Source: CALBPI01 sp039821605 (GTDB lineage: Bacteria > Pseudomonadota > Gammaproteobacteria > Steroidobacterales > Woeseiaceae). From it: 64,000 nt of DNA. Positions 17,445 through 26,112 of this stretch are shown piece by piece. A program made the position numbers and the translations under genes. How positions within the stretch are numbered: position 1 is the first letter of the stretch; every line of letters starts with the position of its first letter. The stretch lies in NCBI GenBank assembly GCA_039821605.1, contig JBCBNV010000006.1:124001-188000 (forward strand). The letters run 5' to 3'. Below the pieces are notes generated by a model. It saw only the letters and a list, made by a program, of their open reading frames with translations. It did not search any database and was not told where the DNA came from.

Positions 17445-17942
17445 TCAGTCTTCGGGCGCGGCGACGAACAGCGCGATGAGTGCGATCGACGCCACGTAGC
17501 GCAACGCGGATTCGAGTACGGGCTCGCGGAGTGCTTCGGACTGCCACAGTGCGAACCACACTTCGGCGACGACGATAAAACCCGCGAACAGCATGAACAT
17601 CGCGACCCCGCAGCCGGCGAGCGCAGCGCGCCGCGCAGACGTGTAGCGCTTGTCGTGGGGTGCACGGGCACGCGCCATTCCGAACGCACCCATGCCGCAC
17701 AGCAGGGCCGCCGCCGCCTTGCCCGAAGCGATGAACAACGCACCCAGCCACACGACAACGGGGTTTGATATCGCCTGCCAGCTTCCAGGCCCTGAATCAA
17801 AAGTCGCCATTGATGTCGTGGCGCGCACGGCGTCGAGCGTCGCCGACCATTTCAGGAGGTTTTGCAGGAGACTGACCGCGGCCCAGAGCGCCACAGCGGC
17901 AATGAGCGCGGCCTTGAGCAGCCGCAGGTGCGCGATGCTCAC
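17445..17942 (-). CDS. DUF2165-family small membrane protein
   Basis: 165 aa with four predicted transmembrane helices (about residues 10-27, 61-86, 103-127, 143-162). The features of DUF2165 are an N-terminal LKAALIAAVALWAAVSLLQN, a central TSMATF and a late AEVWFALWQS. Function unknown. It is the downstream gene of a minus-strand pair with the SnoaL-like gene (7 bp apart) and converges on gnd. Confidence 0.8.
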   Translation of the reverse strand: MSIAHLRLLKAALIAAVALWAAVSLLQNLLKWSATLDAVRATTSMATFDSGPGSWQAISNPVVVWLGALFIASGKAAAALLCGMGAFGMARARAPHDKRYTSARRAALAGCGVAMFMLFAGFIVVAEVWFALWQSEALREPVLESALRYVASIALIALFVAAPED

Positions 17943-17949
17943 GACCGGG

Positions 17950-18324
17950 TCAGGTCATCGCCTTGATGAGCCCGGCCGCTGCAGAGCTGTCGACGTATTC
18001 ACGCAGATCGATGACCTTGCCGTCGCGAACGTCGGCCACGACACAGGCGGCGAGGTCTAAGTCCGTACCGTCGGGCAGGGTGCCCCGCACCCGGTGCTCC
18101 TCGACGAAACCCGAAGCCGTGGGCGTGCAGATCGCGTCGGCATAGCGAAAGTCCGCGACCGCGCCGTGAATCGCCAGCGCGAACTCGATGAGTGTGTCGA
18201 GATTCATGGGCGGACTTTTGTTTTGGCGCGCCGTGACGTCGGCGGCGCAAAGACTGCGGACCGTATCGGCATCACCGTCGGCAAATGCATCGAACAGCGC
18301 CTCAGCCAGTTCGAGGTGGGTCAT
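17950..18324 (-). CDS. SnoaL-like (NTF2-fold) protein
   Basis: 124-aa cone-shaped alpha+beta barrel protein of the SnoaL-like/NTF2 superfamily: LAEALFDAFADGDADTVRSLCAADV at the start, then a beta-rich part with VEEHRVRGTLPDGTDLD and a terminal KVIDLREYVDSSA. Family members are ketosteroid-isomerase-like enzymes, limonene-epoxide-hydrolase-like enzymes or binding proteins. No activity can be assigned. ATG 18324; divergent from the gene at 18447. Confidence 0.82.
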   Translation of the reverse strand: MTHLELAEALFDAFADGDADTVRSLCAADVTARQNKSPPMNLDTLIEFALAIHGAVADFRYADAICTPTASGFVEEHRVRGTLPDGTDLDLAACVVADVRDGKVIDLREYVDSSAAAGLIKAMT

Positions 18325-18446
18325 GCGGGCATCTCCCTGCAGCGCTTGGGGCGAAAATCACAGCTAGGCGGTGAGACTAACGCACTTGCAGTGTCGTTAA
18401 CATCAAGCGGTAATATGCGCTTGACAGCCTGAAACTCAGAGTACCT

Positions 18447-19706
18447 ATGGAAGCACTCGCGCTGCTTATTGGCGAGATCATCTTCGTCATTCTCATCCCC
18501 TTTATCGCGCTGGTCATCGAACTCGTCGCTGCGGCCGTCAGTGCGTTGGTCGCGGCGCGATCCGGTCGGAAGCGCGAGCCCGGCTCTCGGGGGTCGATCG
18601 CCAAACCCGTCGCCGTGGTCCTGGCGGGTTTGTCCGCTGTGGTGCTCGTGGCCGTGTTGGTGGTGAACCTGTTCTTCTTTGAGCAGGGCGTGCAGTTTGT
18701 ATTTGAGAGGATCGAGCAACGCAAGGGCATCACAACGTCCTGCGGGGAGATCAACGGCTCGCTCCTCACCGGTCGCGTGCAGCTCGGCGACTGTGACATC
18801 GCGCGCGAGGATCACCCGGTATCGACGTTCGACCTCCAGGTCGCTGAGATCGATCTCGATCTGCGTATCGCCTCCATGTTTGGCACCGCCAAGCTCGATT
18901 CGGTACGTGTGACGGGGCTCGCGGGCACCGTGTTCACGGACCGGCGAAGCGCGGCCGATCGACCGCGTCGCGACCGACCGCGGCGTGAATTCGAGATCGA
19001 CGACCTCACGGTGCAGGACGTCCGTGTCGCAGTGACGGGCATCAATGCGAGTGGTGACCCGTTCAGCGCACCGATCGCTGTCGATCAGCTCCACATCGCG
19101 CCGTTACGCTCGAAGCTCTTGCTGTTCGATGTGCTGTTCCGCGCCAACGCGTCGGGCAGCCTCGCGGGCGCGCCCTTCGAACTGGCGTCGTCAGCGACAA
19201 CCGACGGGCGGCGAACGGAATGGCGCGCGACACAGGTACCTGTCGCAAGTTTGGCGGATGTTGTGGGGGGTGCACTGGGCTGGTTCAGCGCGGGCTTTGT
19301 CGACGTGTACGTCGAGGACGACTGGGAGGCGACAGAGTCGACATCGCTCGATCTCGACTGGCGGCTCGAATTCTCGGAACTCGAGGTGTCGCCACCGCCA
19401 GGAACCGGTCGCGTAGCCCGCATTGCATCGGTGCCCCTGACCAGGCTCATCAATGGCTACGACGGGAGCATCCCGCTCGAGTTCGGACTCGTTCTCGAGG
19501 AGAACCAGTTCGCGTTGCGCTACTCGCTGTCTGCGGCAGGTGTCTGGGAGGCCCTGAAGACAGCGTCAGACGGGGCATTTTCCGGTATCGGCTTCGATGT
19601 GAGCAAGCTCGCCGAGAAAACCGAGTCGCTGAGAGAGGGCATGCGGTCTGTCATCGATCGCGTGCGTGGTTCGGACGAGGAACCCGAGGCAGAAGATCAG
19701 CCGTGA
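18447..19706 (+). CDS. AsmA/DUF748-like membrane-anchored protein
   Basis: 419 aa. Two hydrophobic segments at the N terminus (about residues 5-33 and 53-76) precede a long, beta-rich, periplasmic region. That region contains repeated L.V..I.LDL..A..-type strands and an FEIDDLTVQDVRVAVTGI segment, resembling AsmA/DUF748 proteins that bridge the envelope. The C terminus is charged and acidic (DEEPEAEDQP). The family match is only by general character, so the product is best called hypothetical. ATG 18447. No partner gene is adjacent. Confidence 0.7.
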   Translation: MEALALLIGEIIFVILIPFIALVIELVAAAVSALVAARSGRKREPGSRGSIAKPVAVVLAGLSAVVLVAVLVVNLFFFEQGVQFVFERIEQRKGITTSCGEINGSLLTGRVQLGDCDIAREDHPVSTFDLQVAEIDLDLRIASMFGTAKLDSVRVTGLAGTVFTDRRSAADRPRRDRPRREFEIDDLTVQDVRVAVTGINASGDPFSAPIAVDQLHIAPLRSKLLLFDVLFRANASGSLAGAPFELASSATTDGRRTEWRATQVPVASLADVVGGALGWFSAGFVDVYVEDDWEATESTSLDLDWRLEFSELEVSPPPGTGRVARIASVPLTRLINGYDGSIPLEFGLVLEENQFALRYSLSAAGVWEALKTASDGAFSGIGFDVSKLAEKTESLREGMRSVIDRVRGSDEEPEAEDQP

Positions 19707-19837
19707 TCTCTCCGCAGGTGCTTGATCAGGCCCTGCGCAGGGGGTGGTATCCCAATAGGATGGTGCGGAGGCGTCATAGTTTTAGCCCGCGGACAGGGAA
19801 GGCCTTCCTGCTGTGCGAATTCATTCGGCGCGATAGT

Positions 19838-21430
19838 TCAGGTCTTGAGAAATGCCTGCACCGCTTCAACGAAGGCGTTGGATGCCGCCTCACGGCCCAG
19901 CAGCAGGTGACCATCACTGTCTAGTCCGACGAACTGCGCGTTGGGGATCCGCGCGGCGATATCCCGACCCACCTCGAACGGGATGCGCCGATCGCCTCTT
20001 GAGTGCAATACCAAGGTGGGCACGTTGACCCGCGACAGTTGCGAGCGGACGTCGATATCACCGAACGCCGAGAGAAACCGTGCTGCATTCTCCGGCGAGG
20101 TGGTCTGGCGCTGAAACTCGTTGAACCAAGCGAGCTCCTGCGGGTTGGCGCTCGGCATGAACGTCGACGAGAAGATCTGGCGGTAGGTCGGATCGTTGCG
20201 CCCCCAGCCGGTCTTCGTCAGGGTCATCACCGCTTCGCGCTCCTCGAGCGTGACCGGATCCGCATCGATTCGCCAGCCCTGATCGTAGGCCCCGAAAAGG
20301 ATCAGGTGACTCACCCGGTCCGGGTGGCGCACCGCGTAGTCGATAGCCACCGATGCACCTTGCGAAATACCGAGCAGTGCAAACCGCTCAACGTCCACTG
20401 CATCGATCACGGATTCCAGGTCGGCTGCGAATGCGTCGAAACTGATCTCACGCACCTGCCAGTCTGACAGACCATTGCCGCGCTCATCGTAGCGAATGAA
20501 GCGGTGACTGCGCGCGAGGCGGCGAAACAGCGGACTCCAGATCGGCGCGTCCCAATCCAGTTCCAGGTGACTGAGCCAGTTGGCGGTCTTGATTACGGCT
20601 GGCCCGCCCCCGACAGTCGCGTAGGCGATTCGCGTGTGATCGCTCGTTTGGCAAAAGCGAATACGCTGGCGCGTCAGCAGCCTGCGGCCCTCACTCTCCT
20701 CATCGAGTGGCGTCGATGGGGTTCGGCCCGACACCGGGCGCTCGAGTGGAACGCCTGCGTTGCGGAACCGTTCGGCGAGTTCATGGGATATCCGAGCCGC
20801 TTCGGCAGGGTCGCCCAAGCGCTTCAGATCGGCGACATGATCTCGGGCGGCCTGTGGATTGAACGGATCGAGCTCCAGCCAGCGTTGCGACCAATACAGC
20901 AGCTCCGATGTAGGCAACGATGGATGTTGTCGTATGCGACGTGTCACCTCGGCCGTCTGCTTCTGGATTTGCGCACGCTCCGCCTGCAACCAGCGCGAGA
21001 ATGGCGCCTGCTCGGGAAACTCGAGACTCGGAATCAGCGGGTCCTGCAGGCGCTTTGCGAATTCGAGGAGGACGCGCAGGGACAGCTCAGCGTCTTCGAG
21101 TCTGTCGGCAACCTCATGCAAATCGAGCTGGTATTGCGTGTTGTCGAGCTGCACGCGCTCCCGATCGGCAACGAGGCAGGCGTCGTCACCTCGATTGACC
21201 ACGGGTCGCAGTTTGCTCAAAGACCAGCGCAATGCGGCGCGCGGATCGTCAGTGATATCCCACAACAACTCACACAAACGGTCACGGCGATGTGGTCGCG
21301 CGGTGATCGCGAGATAAGCGAGCAACGCGCGCGTTTTCCTGGATGACGGCAGGTCCAAGACGTCGCCATCGGCGACCACTCGAAAGTCGCCCAGTACTTC
21401 AATTCGCAAGTCTGCCACGTCGGCTCCCAT
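19838..21430 (-). CDS. winged-helix/BTAD regulator fused to alpha/beta hydrolase
   Basis: 530 aa, three parts. Residues about 8-95 resemble an OmpR/SARP winged helix (FRVVADGDVLDLPSSRKTRA...LLWD). Residues about 97-240 form a helical bacterial-transcriptional-activator (BTAD) repeat region. Residues about 258-530 are an alpha/beta hydrolase with nucleophile elbow LLGISQGAS (Ser356), Asp480 in HSRGDRRIP and His508 in DSDGHLLL, a complete triad. The hydrolase may serve as a ligand sensor or an enzyme regulated in cis. ATG 21430. Neighbouring genes do not reveal its target. Confidence 0.88.
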   Translation of the reverse strand: MGADVADLRIEVLGDFRVVADGDVLDLPSSRKTRALLAYLAITARPHRRDRLCELLWDITDDPRAALRWSLSKLRPVVNRGDDACLVADRERVQLDNTQYQLDLHEVADRLEDAELSLRVLLEFAKRLQDPLIPSLEFPEQAPFSRWLQAERAQIQKQTAEVTRRIRQHPSLPTSELLYWSQRWLELDPFNPQAARDHVADLKRLGDPAEAARISHELAERFRNAGVPLERPVSGRTPSTPLDEESEGRRLLTRQRIRFCQTSDHTRIAYATVGGGPAVIKTANWLSHLELDWDAPIWSPLFRRLARSHRFIRYDERGNGLSDWQVREISFDAFAADLESVIDAVDVERFALLGISQGASVAIDYAVRHPDRVSHLILFGAYDQGWRIDADPVTLEEREAVMTLTKTGWGRNDPTYRQIFSSTFMPSANPQELAWFNEFQRQTTSPENAARFLSAFGDIDVRSQLSRVNVPTLVLHSRGDRRIPFEVGRDIAARIPNAQFVGLDSDGHLLLGREAASNAFVEAVQAFLKT

Positions 21431-21564
21431 CGCCTTCGACGCTTGTGTCGAATTATGCGCAGATAGGACCAGAACGGCTACGTAAATCCTCGACGCACAG
21501 GTGGATGTCGGTGGGGGGCGATGACAGTGGTGACTCGCAACAAAGCCTTGGGGCGCCTCTCGAG

Positions 21565-24084
21565 TTATTGCGCCGTCACCAGCATCACTGAGCCGGAATC
21601 CACGAGACCATTGAGATCATCACCGGGACTGCCCAACAGGAAGCCGCCTGAGTCCAGCGCAAAGAGGCTGCTACCCAGCCTGTCGTTTTCCTGGTCGCCC
21701 TGGAACGTTTCTACCGTCTCGCCGGTCGCCGCATCAAGCACACGAACGACACCGGCATTCGAGACCCCCGCCACATCCTCATTTGCGTTGGTGAATACGA
21801 AATGGTCACTGGCCAGCGATTCGATTAAGACGAAGTCGATCCCGAACGCTGCATCGCCAACCACTTCCAGAACGATCTCGCCGGTGGCACCGTCCACCAG
21901 TCTCAGGGACCCGGCGTCTTCGATGCCGTTCACATCATCGCCGATCGACACGACGACGAAGTTGCCATTGGCTAGCGTTGTGACCTCCGCCTGGTCGAGA
22001 TCAAATTCGTTGTCGTATTCCACACTGGCTATCTCGGTGAAAGTGGCGCCGTCTACCAGGACCAGCCTTCCGGCGAACGGGACACCGTTGCCGGTAGCGA
22101 AGAACGACTCAATGACGACATTCCCGTTGGCCAATGGCAGGGCGAAGATGTTCTCGTCGGTGCCCAACATTTCACCGTCCGCTTCGCCTGCCAAACGAGC
22201 GACCTCGACGCCTGAGCTATCGAAGAAACTGACAGAACCCGCATCAACCAGGCCTTCAACGTCGTCGCCTGGATTGCCGGCCAGGAAACGACCGTTTTCC
22301 AGGGCCACGATATTCTGTCCGAAGCTGTCGTCGTCATCGTCGCCCACGATGGATGCCAGCAGCGAGCCCGTCCCGTCGAACAAGCCAATAAATCCGTTGT
22401 CGATCAAGCCGGCGCTGTCAGAATTGCTGGCACCGACGACAAAGTTGCCGTTGTCGAGGGCCGTAAGCGTGTTTCCCAGTGACGTCGCGCCAACATCGCC
22501 ACCACGAATTTCCGCGATCACGGCGCCTGTCACGCCATTGATCAGTAAAACGAGTCCTTCGTCGGCGACTGCGCCATCGCGTGATCGGATTCCCACGACG
22601 ACGTCGCCGCTCGGCAGCACTGCAAACCGGCTGCCGACGAATTCATTGACGGCCTCACCCTCGACGCGCGCAATCTCGTCGCCCGACGCGCCGTCCACAA
22701 GTATTACGGAACCGGCGTTGTCGAGTCCGTTCACCATGTCGAAGAAATTCACGACGATGAAGTTTCCGTTGCTCAATGCCGCCGCCTCGCGCCCGAAGGA
22801 GTCACCTGGATCATCACCCTCAATCCGCGTGATCGTCTCACCCGAAACGCCGTTCACGAGCACGATGGAACCGGCGTTCACGAAGTTGTCGCTGTCATCG
22901 CTGTTGGACAGGATTACGAAGTTGCCTGCATTCGAGCCCTCGAGCTCGATAATGCCGCCGTTGCCGAACCGATCGCTCGAATCGTCCCCGCCCAGCGTCT
23001 GAATTTCGGCGGCTGTGTCTCCGCTCAAAAGGCTCACGGAGCTGGCGCTCTGGACGCCACCAAAGCGACCGAATGCCCCCGCATTGGCGACCAGGTTGCC
23101 GTTCTGCAGCGGCAGAAGTCTCGAGCCCACCTCTTGCTCGGCTTCGGATCCTCGAAAGCTATTGATCAGGACTCCGGCCGGGTCGTAGATATGTACCGCC
23201 CCGGCCTCCGTCGCGACCGTCGAGTCCGTGCTCGCACCGACCACGAGATTGCCGTTGACGAGCTCTGACAACTGCAAGCCGAATCGATGACCCGCCGCGG
23301 GATTCGGGTCACTGAGGACACTGCCTTGAAACAAGTCGATGACGTTCTGGACTGTCAGCGTGAAGTTTTGCGTGAAGGCATCCGCATCGTCGCTGGCGGT
23401 CACCTCAAATTCGTACACGTTGTCACCGTCGGCATCGGCGGGCAGTTCAAAGTCGAACCCCTGGCCCGCGCTGATAGTTAAAGTCGTTTCGTCAAGAACG
23501 AAGCGCGCGGCGTCCGCACCACCGAGCGTCAGTGCCACGTCGTCGCCGTCGGCATCGGTGACTGAGAACGGCACTGACACGGGTTGATTTTCGTCGACGG
23601 ATAGATCGAATTGGCCAGCGAACGCCGGCGGTGTGTCGGAGATGTTCTCGACGGTTAATGTGAAGTCCTGCGTGGTGGTATCTGTCCCGTCGTCAGCGGC
23701 GATCGAAAATGAATAGACGTTGTTGCCATCGGCATCCTGCGGTGCTTCGAAATCGAAGGGCCCGACCGTGGCGCTCGAAGCCTGAGCGTCGAACACAATG
23801 GCGCTTGCGTCAGGCCCATCGAGACTCAGCGTCAACGTATCGCCATCTGGATCCGTGACTACGATGTCGACGGTGATGGTCTCGCCTTCTTCCAGCGTGA
23901 AATCAGAGTCTCCGGAAAACTCCGGGGCGACATTCACCGGCGGTGGCGGTGCGACTACCTGCGGCGGCGGGCTGCTCCCGCTTCCGCCACCACAGGCCGT
24001 GAGAATCGGAAGCATCGCGGCGGCAACGGTAGCGCGCCGAGGGAATTGCGCCCGAAGAACAAAAGACAAGACTTGCGGTTTCAT
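21565..24084 (-). CDS. large surface lipoprotein with cadherin-like and DUF5650-type repeats
   Basis: 839 aa. Lipobox LTAC (Cys31) followed by a Gly/Ser/Pro linker. Residues about 52-250 contain two cadherin-like Ig repeats (DPDGD.L..SLDG.DA, ...ENISDTPPAF). Residues about 260-835 consist of about ten 55-residue units with a NGNFVV(G/V)-type strand, a DNAGSV.L.DG-type strand and G(D/E)..D.(F/L)G loops, which looks like the DUF5650/FG-GAP-like propeller pattern. Probably an outer-surface adhesion or binding protein. ATG 24084. GC content is lower than that of the atp region. Confidence 0.82.
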   Translation of the reverse strand: MKPQVLSFVLRAQFPRRATVAAAMLPILTACGGGSGSSPPPQVVAPPPPVNVAPEFSGDSDFTLEEGETITVDIVVTDPDGDTLTLSLDGPDASAIVFDAQASSATVGPFDFEAPQDADGNNVYSFSIAADDGTDTTTQDFTLTVENISDTPPAFAGQFDLSVDENQPVSVPFSVTDADGDDVALTLGGADAARFVLDETTLTISAGQGFDFELPADADGDNVYEFEVTASDDADAFTQNFTLTVQNVIDLFQGSVLSDPNPAAGHRFGLQLSELVNGNLVVGASTDSTVATEAGAVHIYDPAGVLINSFRGSEAEQEVGSRLLPLQNGNLVANAGAFGRFGGVQSASSVSLLSGDTAAEIQTLGGDDSSDRFGNGGIIELEGSNAGNFVILSNSDDSDNFVNAGSIVLVNGVSGETITRIEGDDPGDSFGREAAALSNGNFIVVNFFDMVNGLDNAGSVILVDGASGDEIARVEGEAVNEFVGSRFAVLPSGDVVVGIRSRDGAVADEGLVLLINGVTGAVIAEIRGGDVGATSLGNTLTALDNGNFVVGASNSDSAGLIDNGFIGLFDGTGSLLASIVGDDDDDSFGQNIVALENGRFLAGNPGDDVEGLVDAGSVSFFDSSGVEVARLAGEADGEMLGTDENIFALPLANGNVVIESFFATGNGVPFAGRLVLVDGATFTEIASVEYDNEFDLDQAEVTTLANGNFVVVSIGDDVNGIEDAGSLRLVDGATGEIVLEVVGDAAFGIDFVLIESLASDHFVFTNANEDVAGVSNAGVVRVLDAATGETVETFQGDQENDRLGSSLFALDSGGFLLGSPGDDLNGLVDSGSVMLVTAQ

Positions 24085-24149
24085 GAACAGTTCCTTCCCG
24101 ATGTGATGGGTACGCGCCGTTTGAGCCGACAGAATGGTCGGCGACCGGC

Positions 24150-24185
24150 GTTGTAGAAACCGTTGTAAGAACCGTTGTAGTGGCC
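24150..24185. repeat. three 12-bp tandem repeats
   Basis: Three head-to-tail copies of GTTGTAGAAACC-like units (GTTGTAGAAACC, GTTGTAAGAACC, GTTGTAGTGGCC) between the lipoprotein start and the NTF2-like remnant. They could be regulatory, a protein-binding array, or the debris of a deletion that truncated the neighbour. The last copy has drifted. Confidence 0.7.
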
Positions 24186-24259
24186 AGAAGTGTGAACCAG
24201 TCGAGCCGCATTGAGAATGCGCGAGGGATCACACGGGTGAGACGGAGCAGGTGACAAGA

Positions 24260-24409
24260 CGCCTCACGTTTGTCGGTCACCGTCACATTGAACTTGATGT
24301 GCTCATCGACGACGTTGTCGGCAAACAACGCGAGAAAGCGATCGATGTCTTCCGCATCGGAGTCTGGTTGCTGACGGGCGTTCATTGCTTCGATGAACGC
24401 CTCTCCCAT
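24260..24409 (-). pseudogene. truncated NTF2/SnoaL-like gene remnant
   Basis: About 50 codons from ATG 24409 read like the beginning of an NTF2-like protein (MGEAFIEAMNARQQPDSDAE, then FLALFADNVVDEHIKFNV). After residue 50 the frame runs on into sequence with no family character. The rest of the roughly 130-residue domain is missing, with the 12-bp repeats beyond the break. The remnant is divergent from the MarR gene and shares its control region. It could instead be a short real gene. Confidence 0.4.
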
Positions 24410-24442
24410 GTGCAGCCGTTGCCAGCAACTATTGGGAGAAGT

Positions 24443-24456
24443 ATTATTGCAATAAT
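24443..24456. promoter_or_regulatory. palindromic operator upstream of MarR/OhrR-like gene
   Basis: Perfect 14-bp palindrome ATTATTGCAATAAT, 20 bp before the MarR ATG and 33 bp before the divergent NTF2-like remnant. The same 12-bp core, TTATTGCAATAA, occurs again at 24979-24990 in front of the esterase. MarR/OhrR proteins bind AT-rich palindromes of this size, so this is the probable autoregulatory operator. Confidence 0.65.
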
Positions 24457-24476
24457 TATTAACTCGAGATGCTGCC

Positions 24477-24917
24477 ATGTCTGATCGACTGACAATCGAC
24501 TCCCAGCTCTGTTTTTCGCTCTACTCAACCTCGCTCGCGATGACGCAGTTCTACAAAGGTCTGCTCGAACCTCTGGGCCTGACCTACGCTCAGTACATCG
24601 TGATGCTCGTTCTCTGGGAGCAGGATGGGGTAACGCTGACCCATATTGCGGACAAGCTCGACCAGCAATCTGGCGCCTTGACGCCGGTTCTGAAGCGCAT
24701 CGAGGCATTGGGGCTGCTGCAGCGAAACCGGAATCCCGAGAACGAAAGGGAGCTCCAGGTGTTTCTGACTCGCAAGGGCAAGGCGATGCGCACAAAGGCG
24801 CTGGAGATCAATCAATGCGTGGCCGATGCCTGCGGTTTAGGGGAATCTGAACTGACTGATTTGCATAAGAATATTGACGACCTGCGAGCACAACTGAAAA
24901 AATATATTGCGCAGTAA
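24477..24917 (+). CDS. MarR-family regulator, OhrR-like peroxide sensor
   Basis: 146-aa winged-helix dimer-forming repressor. The N terminus DSQLCFSLYSTSLAM places Cys12 where the single reactive cysteine of OhrR (one-Cys organic-hydroperoxide sensor) lies, and LTYAQYIVMLVLWEQDGVTL with SGALTPVLKRIEALGL is the recognition region. Oxidation of the Cys would release DNA. No ohr peroxidase gene is present; the esterase gene at 25021 has the same palindrome and is the likely target. ATG 24477. It has its own terminator. Confidence 0.88.
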   Translation: MSDRLTIDSQLCFSLYSTSLAMTQFYKGLLEPLGLTYAQYIVMLVLWEQDGVTLTHIADKLDQQSGALTPVLKRIEALGLLQRNRNPENERELQVFLTRKGKAMRTKALEINQCVADACGLGESELTDLHKNIDDLRAQLKKYIAQ

Positions 24918-24943
24918 TCATTATTGCGATATCTTTTTCTTGA

Positions 24944-24967
24944 GGCTGCTCCAAGCAGTCATTTTTT
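24944..24967 (+). terminator. intrinsic terminator after the MarR gene
   Basis: 7-bp stem GGCTGCT/AGCAGTC (one G-T pair), CCA loop, followed by a run of six T at 24962-24967. It separates the regulator from the esterase, so the latter needs its own promoter. Confidence 0.7.
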
Positions 24968-24978
24968 GGACTAATAAA

Positions 24979-25000
24979 TTATTGCAATAAAAGTTATTGC
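24979..25000. promoter_or_regulatory. palindromic operator plus half-site before the esterase
   Basis: TTATTGCAATAA (24979-24990) repeats the palindrome found before the MarR gene, and a half-site TTATTGC follows at 24994-25000. Another half-site TTATTGC lies at 24921-24927. They lie in an A+T-rich stretch 20-42 bp before the esterase ATG, where a bound repressor would block transcription. Confidence 0.6.
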
Positions 25001-25020
25001 GTCATATTTGGAGAACTGAA

Positions 25021-26043
25021 ATGAACCTCAGAAAACTCGTCGCAACAACGATGCTCGTCTTGATGCCAGTGCTGGCTGCCAATGCTGGCGTGTCTCCGGG
25101 CGTCGAATCGAATACCCGGGCATTCCTCGAGGCCCTCAACAGCAGTGGCGGCACGCCGCTCGAACAACTCTCTGTCGCCGATGCCCGCAACGTTCTCGTT
25201 GGCGCGCAACAGGGCGCGGCGCTTCCCGACGCGCAAGTGGAGAAACGCACCATCACGGTGGAAGGCGAGAAGATCGACCTCGTGATCGTCAAGCCGCCTG
25301 GTCGCCAGCGTGGCGACCTGCCCGTGTTCATGTACTTCCACGGTGGTGGCTGGGTCCTCGGCGACTTCCCGACGCACGAACGACTCATCCGCGACCTCGT
25401 CGTTCGCTCCGGCGCGGCCGCCGTGTACGTCGATTACACGCCTTCGCCGGAAGCCCAATACCCGACCGCGATCAACCAGGCGTTCGCAGCAACGCAATGG
25501 GTGGCCGAGAACGGACGTGAGATCGGCGTCGACGGTGCGCGCCTGGCGGTTGCCGGAAACAGTGTCGGTGGCAACATGGCCGCCGTTGTGAGCCTCAAAG
25601 CCAAACAGGCTGGCGGTCCCAACATCCGTTTCCAGCTGCTTCTGTGGCCGGTGACGGACGCCAACTTCGAGAACGCTTCGTACCAGGCCTATGGCGCGAA
25701 CCACTTCCTGACAACGCCGATGATGCGCTGGTTCTGGGACAACTACACGACGAATCCGCAAGAGCGCAATGAGATCTTCGCCTCACCGCTCCGTGCAACG
25801 ACGGAGCAACTTCGTGGCCTTCCGCCGGCTCTGATCCAGACAGCAGAGATGGATGTGCTGCGTGATGAAGCCGAAGCCTACGCGCGCAAGCTCAACGACG
25901 CAGGCGTTGCCGTCACCAGCATCCGCTACAACGGAATGATCCACGACTTCGGTCTTCTCAATCCGCTGGCCGGTGTACCTGCTGTGCAGGACTCACTGGA
26001 CCAGGCCGGTGCAGCGCTCAAGAAGTACCTTTTTGAAGATTAG
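25021..26043 (+). CDS. secreted alpha/beta hydrolase (HSL-type esterase)
   Basis: 340 aa with a signal peptide (cleavage near ANA-GV, residue 22). Hormone-sensitive-lipase family: oxyanion motif FHGGGW (106-111), nucleophile in GNSVGGN (Ser181; usual form GDSAGG), Asp278 in AEMDVLRDEA and His308 in GMIHDF. It hydrolyses short-chain or other esters in the periplasm or outside. The ATG at 25021 has TTGGAG 8 nt upstream. Probably repressed by the adjacent OhrR-like protein through the shared palindrome; that is inference. Confidence 0.9.
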   Translation: MNLRKLVATTMLVLMPVLAANAGVSPGVESNTRAFLEALNSSGGTPLEQLSVADARNVLVGAQQGAALPDAQVEKRTITVEGEKIDLVIVKPPGRQRGDLPVFMYFHGGGWVLGDFPTHERLIRDLVVRSGAAAVYVDYTPSPEAQYPTAINQAFAATQWVAENGREIGVDGARLAVAGNSVGGNMAAVVSLKAKQAGGPNIRFQLLLWPVTDANFENASYQAYGANHFLTTPMMRWFWDNYTTNPQERNEIFASPLRATTEQLRGLPPALIQTAEMDVLRDEAEAYARKLNDAGVAVTSIRYNGMIHDFGLLNPLAGVPAVQDSLDQAGAALKKYLFED

Positions 26044-26074
26044 TGTTGCATTGAGCTAGAACAACCTAGCATTG

Positions 26075-26099
26075 AAGGGCCCCGATTTGGGGCCCTTTT
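26075..26099 (+). terminator. intrinsic terminator after the esterase
   Basis: 9-bp perfect stem AAGGGCCCC/GGGGCCCTT with a 5-nt GATTT loop, ending in a short T-run. It lies 32 bp after the esterase stop. Confidence 0.85.
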
Positions 26100-26112
26100 C
26101 CATACCACCTGT

